The position numbers were made by a program, and so were the translations under genes. A stretch of 29,874 nt of DNA, taken from Bordetella parapertussis. GTDB lineage: Bacteria; Pseudomonadota; Gammaproteobacteria; Burkholderiales; Burkholderiaceae_C. Where the stretch lies: contig CAMDJS010000013.1 in NCBI GenBank assembly GCA_945900685.1, positions 1 through 29,874 on the forward strand. The letters run 5' to 3'. Every line of letters starts with the position of its first letter. Position 1 is the first letter of the stretch. A model generated the notes under the pieces. It did not search any database, was not told the DNA's origin, and saw only the letters and a list, made by a program, of their open reading frames with translations. Shown piece by piece: positions 22,376 to 29,874 of this stretch.

Positions 22376-23305
22376 TCAGGGTTTGCGTGACGACACCCAA
22401 ATACCACCCACGATCAGCACAAAGGCCAGTGCGTGAAACCCTTGCGGTGATTCGCCCAAGGTGACGGTAGAAATCAGTGCAGCGAACAAGGGTGTGAGGT
22501 TGGCAAAAAAACCGGCGATGTTCGGGCCCACGCGTTGAATACCCAAGCCCCAGCTTCGGTAAGCCAGCAACGCCGGGCCCAAAGCCACATACAACACACT
22601 GGCAGCCAGCGGCCAGCCCCAGACGATGTGTGGCTTGTCGTTGAAGTGCCATTCAGCGGCAGTGAAGGCTCCGCTCCAGAGCAGGCCGAACACCATTTGC
22701 GCGGTTAAAAAATAAGTCCAATTGCTGCGAATTTCTGGCGGGTCGATAGGTTGCGCCACCAGCCAGCTGTACCAAGCCCAGCACAGCACAGCGATCAAGA
22801 TGTAGACGTCACCGATCACCAGTTGCACCCGCATCAAGGTGTCCCAATCGCCGCGCCCGAGCACACACAAAACGCCTACAACCGACAAGGACGCGCCTAG
22901 TATCTGGCGCGGCGTGACCGATTGTTTGTAAAAAATAGCGCCCATGGCCAGCATGAACACCGGCACGCTCGCACCGACCAGCGTCACGTTGATAGGGGTG
23001 GAGGTGTGCAGTGCCAAGTATTGGAAACTGTTGTAGCAGCCCACACCCAGCAAGCTCATGAGTCCGTAGCGTCTCCAATGTGACCACATGCGGCTGCTGG
23101 GTTTGAGCACCGGCCACGACCAGGGTAGCAAGAGCACAAGGGCCAATAGCCATCTGAAAAAATTCAAGGTGATGGGGGGCACCATGTCAGCCACCACGGC
23201 GCCGAGTACGCTGTTACCGGCCCAGACCAGCGGCGGGAGCAGCAGCAAACCGGCGGTGGCCAAGTCCAGGCTGGGTTTGGGCGGTGCGCAGGCTGTTTCT
23301 GACAT
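22376..23305 (-). CDS. DMT-superfamily permease (EamA domains), second copy type
   Basis: A 309-residue ten-helix inner-membrane transporter with two EamA repeats. Motifs include PPLVWAGNSVLGAVVADMVPP near the N-terminus, YLALHTSTPINVTLVGASVPVFM in the first repeat and IQRVGPNIAGFFANLTPLFAALIS in the second, followed by GGIWVSSRKP. It is only distantly like the DMT protein at 18046 and is not a local duplicate. Substrate unknown; exporters of amino acids or metabolites are common in this group. The ATG at 23305 begins the conserved protein; the open frame runs to 23374, but those residues lie in the divergent promoter region of qor and are not helical-membrane-like. It ends 177 bp before the molybdopterin-fold gene. 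Confidence 0.9.
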   Translation of the reverse strand: MSETACAPPKPSLDLATAGLLLLPPLVWAGNSVLGAVVADMVPPITLNFFRWLLALVLLLPWSWPVLKPSSRMWSHWRRYGLMSLLGVGCYNSFQYLALHTSTPINVTLVGASVPVFMLAMGAIFYKQSVTPRQILGASLSVVGVLCVLGRGDWDTLMRVQLVIGDVYILIAVLCWAWYSWLVAQPIDPPEIRSNWTYFLTAQMVFGLLWSGAFTAAEWHFNDKPHIVWGWPLAASVLYVALGPALLAYRSWGLGIQRVGPNIAGFFANLTPLFAALISTVTLGESPQGFHALAFVLIVGGIWVSSRKP

Positions 23306-23331
23306 GACAAGGACTCTAACCGAGTTGCGTG

Positions 23332-23337
23332 GACAAT
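23332..23337 (+). promoter_or_regulatory. Candidate -10 element of qor
   Basis: GACAAT in the 104-bp gap between the divergent DMT and qor genes. Transcription would begin near 23344, giving a leader of about 65 nt that includes the AGGA ribosome site 7-8 nt before the qor ATG. No good -35 is apparent, so this is tentative. Confidence 0.3.
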
Positions 23338-23409
23338 CGCTGTATGGGGCTTGGTGGATGACCAGCCTATTCACAACTCAGCATACAACTCAGCAGACAG
23401 GAACCAGCC

Positions 23410-24393
23410 ATGACCAAAGCCATTCAATTCACACACACCGGCGGACCCGAGGTATTGCAACTTGCAGACGTCAACGTCGGCGCACCCGGCCCCGGCGAAG
23501 TGCGTATTTTGCACAAAGCAGTCGGTTTGAACTACATCGACGTCTACCACCGTACCGGTTTGTACCCGCTGCCTCTGCCGCACGGTCTGGGGATGGAAGG
23601 CGCAGGCGTGATTGAAGCCGTGGGCGAAGGCGTCACCCATTTGAAAGCAGGCGACCGCGCGGCATACGCCAGCGCCCCGCCCGGAAGCTATTGCGAAGCG
23701 CGTGTCATGCCGGCCAAAAACGTGTGCAAATTGCCCGACAACATTTCGTTTGAAACCGCTGCTGGCATGATGCTCAAAGGCATGACCGTGCAGTATTTGC
23801 TCAAGCGCACTTTGCCGCAAGCCGGTTTGCACACGGGCGATTTGATTTTGTTTCACGCCGCCGCCGGTGGTGTCGGTTTGATCGCTTGTCAGTGGGCCAA
23901 AGCTTTGGGTTTGCAACTCATCGGCACGGCGGGCAGCGACGAAAAATGTGCGTTGGCCAAGGCCAATGGTGCAGCCCACGTCATCAACTACAACAAAGAA
24001 GACTTTGAAGCCCGTGTCAAAGACATCACCAACGGCAAAGGCGTGAAAGTGGTGTACGACTCGGTCGGCAAAGACACTTGGGACAAATCGCTGAACTGCT
24101 TGTCACCGTTTGGTTTGATGGCCAGTTTTGGTAACGCCTCCGGTCCGGTCGAACCGTTTGCCCCGGGTTCATTGGGCGCGAAAGGTTCGATTTATGTCAC
24201 CCGCCAAACCTTGTTCACCCACATCGCAACGCGCGAAACCAACCAGCAAATGGCAGAAGATTTGTTTGACGTGGTCGGCAGCGGCAAAGTGAAAATCCAT
24301 ATCGAGCAGCGCTACCCCTTGGCGGAAGCTGCGCAAGCGCACCGCGATTTGGAAGCCCGAAAAACCACCGGCAGCACATTGCTGACTGTGTAA
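23410..24393 (+). CDS. qor: NADPH:quinone reductase, Qor type
   Basis: A 327-residue medium-chain dehydrogenase/reductase without catalytic zinc, closest to quinone oxidoreductase. It reduces quinones with NADPH. Visible signs: N-terminal MTKAIQFTHTGGPEVLQ, VGLNYIDVYHRTGLYP (typical of Qor), GMEGAGVIEAVGEGV, the dinucleotide loop HAAAGGVGLIACQWAK near residues 155-170, and the following AGSDEKCALAKANGAAHVINY. The length matches the family. The start ATG at 23410 has CAGGA upstream. The gene ends with an intrinsic terminator at 24409-24435, so it is probably transcribed alone. Confidence 0.95.
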   Translation: MTKAIQFTHTGGPEVLQLADVNVGAPGPGEVRILHKAVGLNYIDVYHRTGLYPLPLPHGLGMEGAGVIEAVGEGVTHLKAGDRAAYASAPPGSYCEARVMPAKNVCKLPDNISFETAAGMMLKGMTVQYLLKRTLPQAGLHTGDLILFHAAAGGVGLIACQWAKALGLQLIGTAGSDEKCALAKANGAAHVINYNKEDFEARVKDITNGKGVKVVYDSVGKDTWDKSLNCLSPFGLMASFGNASGPVEPFAPGSLGAKGSIYVTRQTLFTHIATRETNQQMAEDLFDVVGSGKVKIHIEQRYPLAEAAQAHRDLEARKTTGSTLLTV

Positions 24394-24408
24394 GTTGTCA
24401 GCCCATCG

Positions 24409-24435
24409 GCCGCCGGTGCAAACTGGCGGCTTTTT
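24409..24435 (+). terminator. Intrinsic terminator after qor
   Basis: The stem GCCGCCGGT (24409-24417) pairs with ACTGGCGGC (24422-24430), with one G-T pair and a GCAA loop, and is followed by five T residues. It lies 16 bp after the qor stop and 23 bp before the next start, and helps to fix that start downstream of it. Confidence 0.8.
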
Positions 24436-24457
24436 CATTTCCGCTGAAGGCTCATTC

Positions 24458-26155
24458 GTGGACCACAAATCACACAGCTTGATCGATTCAACATGGCGTC
24501 CGCATCTGCTGGCTTGGTTGTTGTTGACCTTGCTGGTCAATGCCTTGCCTTTGTTCACGCCCATATTGAACGAAGGCGACTCGGTGTTGTACGCCGCCTT
24601 GTCGCAACACATGGTGTTGAGTGGCAATTGGAACGACCTCATGTTGGATGGTCGGGACTGGTTAGACAAACCGCATTTCCCTTTTTGGCTAGGCGCGTTG
24701 TCGTTCAAGTTGTTCGGTGTCAGTGTGTTTGCCTACATGCTGCCGGGCTACTTGTTTCATTTGCTCGGCGGCTATTTCACCTATCAGATAGCGCGTTTGT
24801 TTCATGGCCGGGACACCGCGCTGATGGCCGCGCTGGTGTATGCGTCTACCTACCATTTGATGTACACCACCACGGCTTTGAAAGCCGAGGCGTTTTTGAC
24901 TGGCAGCATCATGGCCGCGTGTTATTACTGGCTTCGTTTTGACGCTGACAGTCGCTTGAAATATGTGTTGCTCGGTGCATTGTTCAGCGGCATTTCGGTC
25001 ATGACCAAAGGCGTGTTCACTTTGGTCACCATCACCAGTGGACTCGTGTGTTGTTGGGCCTACCAAGGACGCTGGCGCGAGTTGTTTCGTTTGAAATGGT
25101 TGGCGGCTTCTGTGTTGACCGCATTCTGCGTGATGCCGGAGGTGTGGGCTTTGTACCGGCAGTTCGATATGCACCCGGATAAAACCGTCTTCAACCAAAC
25201 CGGTGTCTCTGGCATACGTTTCTTTTTGTGGGACAGCCAGTTCGGGCGGTTTTTCAATGTTGGGCCGATCACTAATACTGGCGGCAACAAACTGTTTTTC
25301 GTGCTGGCTTTTTTATGGGCGTTTTTGCCTTGGGTGGCGGCGTTTGTATGGGCGTGTTGGCGCGCGGTGCGTCCCGTGGGCGAAGTTGATGTAAATAGTC
25401 GTGCTCAACAGGTGTATTTGCTGGCCAGTTTCACGGTCAGTTTTGTGATGTTCAGCCTGACCAGTTTCCAGTTGGATTACTACACCGTCATCGTGTATCC
25501 GTTTGCTGCGGTGTTGATAGCGCCTTGGCTTTTATCGGTCATCAACGACAGCAGCGCAAAAGCTGTGCGGCGGGTGCAGATCGGCATGGCCATGCTGGCG
25601 CTGATGCTGGCACTTTGGGTGGTGGTTCGCGTGGGTCATCCGGCTTTGTGGACCTTAGCTATTGCGGTTGTTTCGGGTGCGTCGGCGTATGTTTGGTTTC
25701 AGCGTAACCGCTGGCATGGTGTGGGCGTGTGGGTGTTGCCGGTGATTGCTGTGAACTTCATGTACTTGGCGCTGGAAGGCATGACGCTGATTGCGCACAC
25801 ACGCTTCAGCATTCCCCATAACGTCTTGTCGGCTATGGCCCATGAGCCTGTAGTGCCGGTCGTGGTCTACCAACTTGATCCGCCGGTTTCTTATGAGCTT
25901 GGGCTTTACCGCCAAACCGCACCCGTGCTGCGGGTAGAAAAATCGGATGACTTACCGATGACGAATGAGGCTTATTTTTTACTCACCCGCACCTCAGTTG
26001 CCGACACATTGGCAGAGCGATTTGCCTCTATGGACGTGGTGACTTCAGGCGATTGGGTAGACCACAAAACAGGTACGTTGCCCAGACAAATTGAGCTCGC
26101 TGCGGGTCGTGCGCCGTTGGAGAATTTCAGTGTGTACAAAGTGACGCCGCGCTGA
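24458..26155 (+). CDS. GT39/ArnT-like membrane glycosyltransferase
   Basis: A 565-residue integral membrane protein of the ArnT/dolichyl-phosphate-mannose mannosyltransferase superfamily (GT39/GT83 type). These use polyprenyl-phosphate sugars on the periplasmic side, for example to modify lipid A or proteins. The first periplasmic loop has ILNEGDSVLYAALSQHMVLSG and then LDKPHFPFWLG, which correspond to the acidic DE..YAEIAREM and EKPPLPYW motifs of ArnT. About 11-13 helices follow, then a C-terminal soluble part (about 445-565). The start is a GTG at 24458 with GAAGG 7 nt upstream; an upstream TTG at 24395 lies before the qor terminator hairpin and would place that hairpin inside the gene. 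No other envelope-sugar genes are nearby, so acceptor and donor are unknown. Confidence 0.87.
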   Translation: MDHKSHSLIDSTWRPHLLAWLLLTLLVNALPLFTPILNEGDSVLYAALSQHMVLSGNWNDLMLDGRDWLDKPHFPFWLGALSFKLFGVSVFAYMLPGYLFHLLGGYFTYQIARLFHGRDTALMAALVYASTYHLMYTTTALKAEAFLTGSIMAACYYWLRFDADSRLKYVLLGALFSGISVMTKGVFTLVTITSGLVCCWAYQGRWRELFRLKWLAASVLTAFCVMPEVWALYRQFDMHPDKTVFNQTGVSGIRFFLWDSQFGRFFNVGPITNTGGNKLFFVLAFLWAFLPWVAAFVWACWRAVRPVGEVDVNSRAQQVYLLASFTVSFVMFSLTSFQLDYYTVIVYPFAAVLIAPWLLSVINDSSAKAVRRVQIGMAMLALMLALWVVVRVGHPALWTLAIAVVSGASAYVWFQRNRWHGVGVWVLPVIAVNFMYLALEGMTLIAHTRFSIPHNVLSAMAHEPVVPVVVYQLDPPVSYELGLYRQTAPVLRVEKSDDLPMTNEAYFLLTRTSVADTLAERFASMDVVTSGDWVDHKTGTLPRQIELAAGRAPLENFSVYKVTPR

Positions 26156-26161
26156 CGCAAT

Positions 26162-26674
26162 TCAGACTTTGCTTTGGCGAACCCGCAGCAACTCATCGAT
26201 TATCAAACACACGGTGCCCACGCTGATCGCGCTGTCAGCCACGTTAAACGCTGGAAAATGTCCTTGGTAAAACACCGGCGCCAGCCAATCCCAATGAAAG
26301 TCTAAAAAGTCGATCACATGGCCCCACAGCAAGCGGTCGATCACATTGCCCACGGCGCCACCCAACACCAGAGCCAGCGCAAAACAAAACAATTTTTGTG
26401 AAGGATGACTGCGCAATAACCAAATGATGAAAACCGCAGCACCCACACCGATGGCGGTGAAAAACCAGCGTTGCCAACCGGAGGCGGTGGATAAAAACGA
26501 AAACGCCGCGCCGCTGTTGTGCACCCGCACCAGGTTGAAATAGGAAGTCACGGTCTGGCTGTCACCGAGCTGAAAACTGTCGATGACCATCAGCTTGGTG
26601 ATTTGATCTGCAACCAAAATCACCAGGGCAATGCCTAGCCATACAAACAAGGAACGTGGTGCGTGTTTAGTCAT
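26162..26674 (-). CDS. lspA: Lipoprotein signal peptidase LspA
   Basis: Prolipoprotein signal peptidase (signal peptidase II), 170 residues with four membrane helices. It cleaves the signal peptide of lipoproteins once the lipobox Cys carries diacylglycerol. The conserved blocks are [46 protein letters not shown] (first catalytic Asp at about 115 in NVIDR) and [12 protein letters not shown] (second catalytic Asp at about 146). Both Asp residues are present. ATG at 26674, 65 bp after ileS, matching the usual ileS-lspA order. The two-gene convergence with the GT39 gene leaves 6 bp. No strong ribosome site is visible upstream. Confidence 0.97.
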   Translation of the reverse strand: MTKHAPRSLFVWLGIALVILVADQITKLMVIDSFQLGDSQTVTSYFNLVRVHNSGAAFSFLSTASGWQRWFFTAIGVGAAVFIIWLLRSHPSQKLFCFALALVLGGAVGNVIDRLLWGHVIDFLDFHWDWLAPVFYQGHFPAFNVADSAISVGTVCLIIDELLRVRQSKV

Positions 26675-26739
26675 GGTTTATGTTTTACGGTAGATTTTTT
26701 TCAAAGCGTGATTGGCTATAGACAAGCGCATGCCAGCCA

Positions 26740-29700
26740 TTAAGCAAACGCACGCTGTTCACCGCTGCCGTGCAGGTTGCTTACGCAGCGTGGGCAAATT
26801 GTGGGGTGGGCGGCGACGCTGCCCACGTCCGGGCTGTAATGCCAGCAGCGTTCGCATTTGGTGTGCGCGGAAGGTGTCACCTCAACCGCCAAGTTGTCAC
26901 CGGCTTTGAGTTGCAACGCAGACACGATGAACACAAACTTCAAGTCACCGCCTAAGCTTTGCAGCAATGCCATGTCAGCCGCGTTCACGGTCAGCACAAC
27001 CTCGGCTTGCAGCGGCGAGCCGACCAAGCCTTGCGCACGCACCACTTCGATGTCTTTGTTCACTTGCTCGCGTATCTCGCGAATGCGCGACCATTTGTCT
27101 AGCAGGGCAGCATCGGGTGCGGGCAGTTGCACATAGGTGTCTTTGAAAATCGTGTTGCCCAGACCCAGCACGCCCCATGCCTCTTCGGCAGTGAAACTTA
27201 AAAACGGCGCCATCCAGCGCAACATGGCTTGGGTGATTTGCCACAACGCGGTTTGCGCACTCCGCCGGGCGTGTGAACCGGCGGCTGTGGTGTAGAGACG
27301 GTCTTTGAGCACATCCAAATAAAACGCACCCAAGTCTTCCGAGCAATAAATTTGCAATTTTGAGACCACGGGGTGGAACTCGTAGCGCCCGAAATGGCCG
27401 CCTTCAAACACCTTGGTCTGTGGGTTGAAGTGACCGACGATATCGGCTTGCAATTGCGCGGCACGGCTGATGGCGTAGCGATCCACTTCCAACATGTCAG
27501 ACAACGGCACGGCGTCTTTGTGCACGTCGAAGTCGCTCGTGTTGGCCAGCAAAAATTTCAGCGTATTGCGCACCCGGCGGTAGGTGTCGACCACACGCGC
27601 CAAAATTTTGTCGTCGATGTTCAAGTCGCCCGAGTAGTCGGTGGACGCCACCCACAGGCGCACGATTTCCGCGCCGAGTTTGTCGGTGACTTCTTGCGGC
27701 ACCACGGTGTTGCCTAAGCTCTTGCTCATCTTGCGGCCTTGGCCGTCGGTGGCAAAACCATGCGTCAACAAACCACGGTAAGGCGCACGGTCATAGAGCG
27801 CGCAACCGAGCAACAGCGAGCTGTGGAACCAGCCCCGGTGTTGGTCGTGGCCTTCTAAATACAAGTCGGCTTCGGGGCCGGTCTCGTGATAAGGCGTGCG
27901 GTCATAAGCGTTTTTGTGGCTGCCACGCAGCACGTGTTCAAACGTGGAGCCGGAGTCAAACCAAACTTCCAAAATGTCGGTGCTTTTGCTGTAGTCGTCG
28001 GCTTGGGCGGTCTGGCCTTTTCCTTGCGCTTTGAGTAACTGCTGTATGTCGTTGACATCAGCGCGGCTCCAGGCTTCGATGCCGACGTGTTCCACCATGG
28101 TCGCTGCAATATCCAATATTTCCATCGTGTCCGGGTGCAATTCGCCGCTGTCTTTGTGTAGCAAAAACGGCACCGGCACGCCCCAACTCCGCTGGCGCGA
28201 AATACACCAGTCAGGGCGGTTGGCAATCATGTCGCGCAAACGGGTTTTGCCGTTCTCAGGATAAAACTTGGTTTGCTCGATCGCGTCCAGCGCCAGTTCT
28301 CTTAGAGACTTCCATCCGTTTTCAGAATAAGTTGTAACCCACCAATCTGCGGTCTCTGGACTTTCATTCTCACTTGGCACCCATTTATTTGATAGGGCAT
28401 TCGAGTGCGGATCAATGCTTCTAAGGACGGGATCGCTGGAGATTCCGCGGTCCATACGGATAAACCACTGCGCCGCAGCGCGGTAGATGACCGGGGTTTT
28501 GTGTCGCCAGCAATGCGGGTAGCTGTGCGTGATGCCGTGGGTCGCCATCCAACGGCCTGCGTTTTTCAGCGCTTCCAAAATGACAGGCACGGCTTTCCAA
28601 ATGTGCTGGCCGCCGAACAACGCAAAGTCTGCGGCATACGCGCCGTTGCCTTGCACAGGGTTCAAGATGTCGTCATAAGGTCGGCCGTGTGCGACCCAGG
28701 AGTTGAAGTCATCCACACCGTAAGCAGGTGCGCTGTGAACAATGCCGGTGCCGTCGGCGTCTGAAACGTATTCCGCTTCAATGACATAGGAAAATTCTTT
28801 TTTGAAGTATGGGTCAACATCAGCTAATGGTCGATAAAAGGCAAGTTTTCCATTTGCTAACGCCTGACCTTTTTTTGTAGAAACAATGCCGTTGTTGACT
28901 GCGTCAAATCTTTCCAAGCATTTTTCAACTAATGATTCAGCTAGGACTAAAAAGCCTTTATCTGTGTCTACCAGCGCATAAGTTATTTCAGGATTGACAT
29001 TTAAAGCTTGATTGGCAGGAATTGTCCATGCTGTAGTTGTCCAGATTACTGCGAATATTTTTTCGCCATTTTCAATTCTCAGCCTCGCATTGGTTAGCTC
29101 TTCATGGTGGTTCGAATTTTCAAAGGCGTTTAGCACTTCTAGCGCATTTACCGCTTCAAAGGCCACATCCAGCGTGTCACTTTTTTTATCCGCGTACTCA
29201 ATTTCAAATTCGGCCAAAGACGAGCCGCAATCGAAACACCAATAAACAGGCTTCAAACCGCGGTACACAAAACCGCGCTCGATCACCCGTTTGAAAGCGC
29301 GGATTTCACCGGCTTCATTTGAAAAGTCCATGGTGCGGTAAGGCCGCTCCCAGTCGCCGAGCACGCCTAAGCGTTTGAAGTCTTCTCGTTGTTGGTCGAT
29401 TTGCTCGGTGGCAAACGCGCGGCATTCTGCTTGCACGGCGGCGCGGCTAGGGGTGAGCGCCGGGCCGCTCCCAAGCTCACCGCTCCCCTTGGGGGACAGC
29501 CCGCCTTGAAGGGCGGGCGAAGGGGCACCCAATTTTTTACCGTGCAGTTTTTCGATGGCGTTTTCGATCGGCAAACCGTGACAGTCCCAGCCGGGGATGT
29601 ACTGCGCATCAAACCCTGCCAGTTGGCGGCTTTTGACGATCATGTCTTTCAATACTTTGTTCAGCGCGTGGCCGATGTGCAATTTGCCGTTGGCATAAGG

Positions 29701-29874
29701 CGGGCCGTCGTGCAGCACAAACAGTGGCTGGCCGTGGCGCGCCACGCGCAATTGTTTGTAAAGGCCTTGGTCTGTCCAGCTTTTGGCCCAGGCCGGTTCG
29801 CGCTTGGGCAGATCGCCGCGCATGGGGAAGGGCGTGTCCGGCAGGTTCAGCGTGGCGCGGTAATCGGTGGTGTT
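26740..29874 (-). CDS. ileS: Isoleucyl-tRNA synthetase, 5' end outside the window
   Basis: Class I aminoacyl-tRNA synthetase that charges tRNA-Ile and edits valine. The 1,044 residues present lack only the first few; reading continues to the window edge ([17 protein letters not shown] before [10 protein letters not shown]). Visible: HIGH-type motif KLHIGH near 64-69, editing-domain motif [11 protein letters not shown] (usually WTTTPWT), the [13 protein letters not shown] block, KMSKS, and the C-terminal zinc motif CERCW with CPRC. It is longer than the E. coli enzyme (938). The excess comes from about 25 residues encoded by a hairpin element at 29452-29525, an extra segment around 28310-28460 and AT-rich patches within the editing domain. 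The frame is intact throughout, so a functional enzyme is likely. lspA follows. Confidence 0.97.
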   Translation of the reverse strand, partial: NTTDYRATLNLPDTPFPMRGDLPKREPAWAKSWTDQGLYKQLRVARHGQPLFVLHDGPPYANGKLHIGHALNKVLKDMIVKSRQLAGFDAQYIPGWDCHGLPIENAIEKLHGKKLGAPSPALQGGLSPKGSGELGSGPALTPSRAAVQAECRAFATEQIDQQREDFKRLGVLGDWERPYRTMDFSNEAGEIRAFKRVIERGFVYRGLKPVYWCFDCGSSLAEFEIEYADKKSDTLDVAFEAVNALEVLNAFENSNHHEELTNARLRIENGEKIFAVIWTTTAWTIPANQALNVNPEITYALVDTDKGFLVLAESLVEKCLERFDAVNNGIVSTKKGQALANGKLAFYRPLADVDPYFKKEFSYVIEAEYVSDADGTGIVHSAPAYGVDDFNSWVAHGRPYDDILNPVQGNGAYAADFALFGGQHIWKAVPVILEALKNAGRWMATHGITHSYPHCWRHKTPVIYRAAAQWFIRMDRGISSDPVLRSIDPHSNALSNKWVPSENESPETADWWVTTYSENGWKSLRELALDAIEQTKFYPENGKTRLRDMIANRPDWCISRQRSWGVPVPFLLHKDSGELHPDTMEILDIAATMVEHVGIEAWSRADVNDIQQLLKAQGKGQTAQADDYSKSTDILEVWFDSGSTFEHVLRGSHKNAYDRTPYHETGPEADLYLEGHDQHRGWFHSSLLLGCALYDRAPYRGLLTHGFATDGQGRKMSKSLGNTVVPQEVTDKLGAEIVRLWVASTDYSGDLNIDDKILARVVDTYRRVRNTLKFLLANTSDFDVHKDAVPLSDMLEVDRYAISRAAQLQADIVGHFNPQTKVFEGGHFGRYEFHPVVSKLQIYCSEDLGAFYLDVLKDRLYTTAAGSHARRSAQTALWQITQAMLRWMAPFLSFTAEEAWGVLGLGNTIFKDTYVQLPAPDAALLDKWSRIREIREQVNKDIEVVRAQGLVGSPLQAEVVLTVNAADMALLQSLGGDLKFVFIVSALQLKAGDNLAVEVTPSAHTKCERCWHYSPDVGSVAAHPTICPRCVSNLHGSGEQRAFA
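29452..29525. repeat. Two-hairpin GC-rich element inside ileS
   Basis: Two adjacent inverted repeats lie within the coding sequence. The first pairs GGTGAGC (29452-29458) with GCTCACC (29475-29481). The second pairs CCCCTT (29485-29490) with AAGGGG (29520-29525) and, nested inside it, GCCCGCC (29499-29505) with GGCGGGC (29512-29518) around a TTGAAG loop. Read as protein it gives a low-complexity Gly/Ser/Pro/Leu linker ([16 protein letters not shown]) between the KLHGKKLG and [10 protein letters not shown] segments, which are close together in other IleS proteins. It looks like a dispersed palindromic element that has settled in frame; whether it recurs in the genome cannot be seen from this window. 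Confidence 0.7.

Noticed and set aside
22212..22652. Minus-strand frame reaching into the gap before the molybdopterin-fold gene
   Set aside because: Most of it is a shifted frame of the DMT gene and the rest is AT-rich non-coding-looking sequence.
18046..23305. Recent duplication of the two DMT permeases
   Set aside because: The proteins share the fold and repeat layout but not enough sequence to be a local duplicate.
23371..23979. Minus-strand open frame of 202 codons
   Set aside because: Antisense to qor.

Overview
The window looks like chromosomal DNA of a betaproteobacterium in the order Burkholderiales, most likely near the Comamonadaceae. This is inferred from the mid-50s GC content (hand-counted on sample lines), the rpfE-like/recJ pairing, the tctBA plus DUF3422 block, the CsgG/DUF4810/GNA1162 lipoprotein trio and the ileS-lspA order. 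I found no rRNA, tRNA, CRISPR array or transposase.

Layout. (1) 109-4297, minus strand: one operon of an RpfE-type protein, recJ, a PHP-domain phosphoesterase and yciO. (2) 4334-6269, plus: lolC-lolD, the lipoprotein release ABC transporter, divergent from the first operon across only 36 bp. (3) 6283-7966, minus: three overlapping genes for small lipoproteins (CsgG-like, DUF4810, DUF799/GNA1162). (4) 8119-8922, plus: tatD. (5) About 8923-12243: an accessory block, AT-richer in its second part, with a hipB-hipA toxin-antitoxin pair, a two-gene minus-strand unit (PD-(D/E)XK-like nuclease and an unknown protein) and a lone 145-residue unknown. (6) 12260-19766, plus: a spermidine-synthase-fold protein, tctB-tctA, DUF3422, a gamma-glutamyltransferase-family protein, a DMT permease and an unusual SDR protein. 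(7) 19813-22198, minus: a periplasmic molybdopterin-fold protein and a hybrid histidine kinase. (8) 22376-26155: a minus-strand DMT permease divergent from qor, then a GT39-type membrane glycosyltransferase. (9) 26162-29874, minus: lspA and ileS; ileS runs off the right edge.

How the parts relate. LolCD moves lipoproteins to the outer membrane. The three lipoproteins beside it lack the Asp+2 retention signal, and LspA, which trims their signal peptides, is encoded further right. RecJ and the PHP enzyme both act on nucleic acid or nucleotide ends.

Most notable: a GC-rich two-hairpin element inside ileS that adds about 25 residues without breaking the frame, with AT-rich patches elsewhere in the same gene; a HipA kinase whose usual autophosphorylation serine is glycine; the nuclease/unknown gene pair beside hipBA; a cysteine-free molybdopterin-fold sensor partner; and a repeated CACAATC/GACAATC motif about 7 bases before several start codons, which suggests leaderless or nearly leaderless mRNAs. 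No intergenic stretch exceeds 300 bases.
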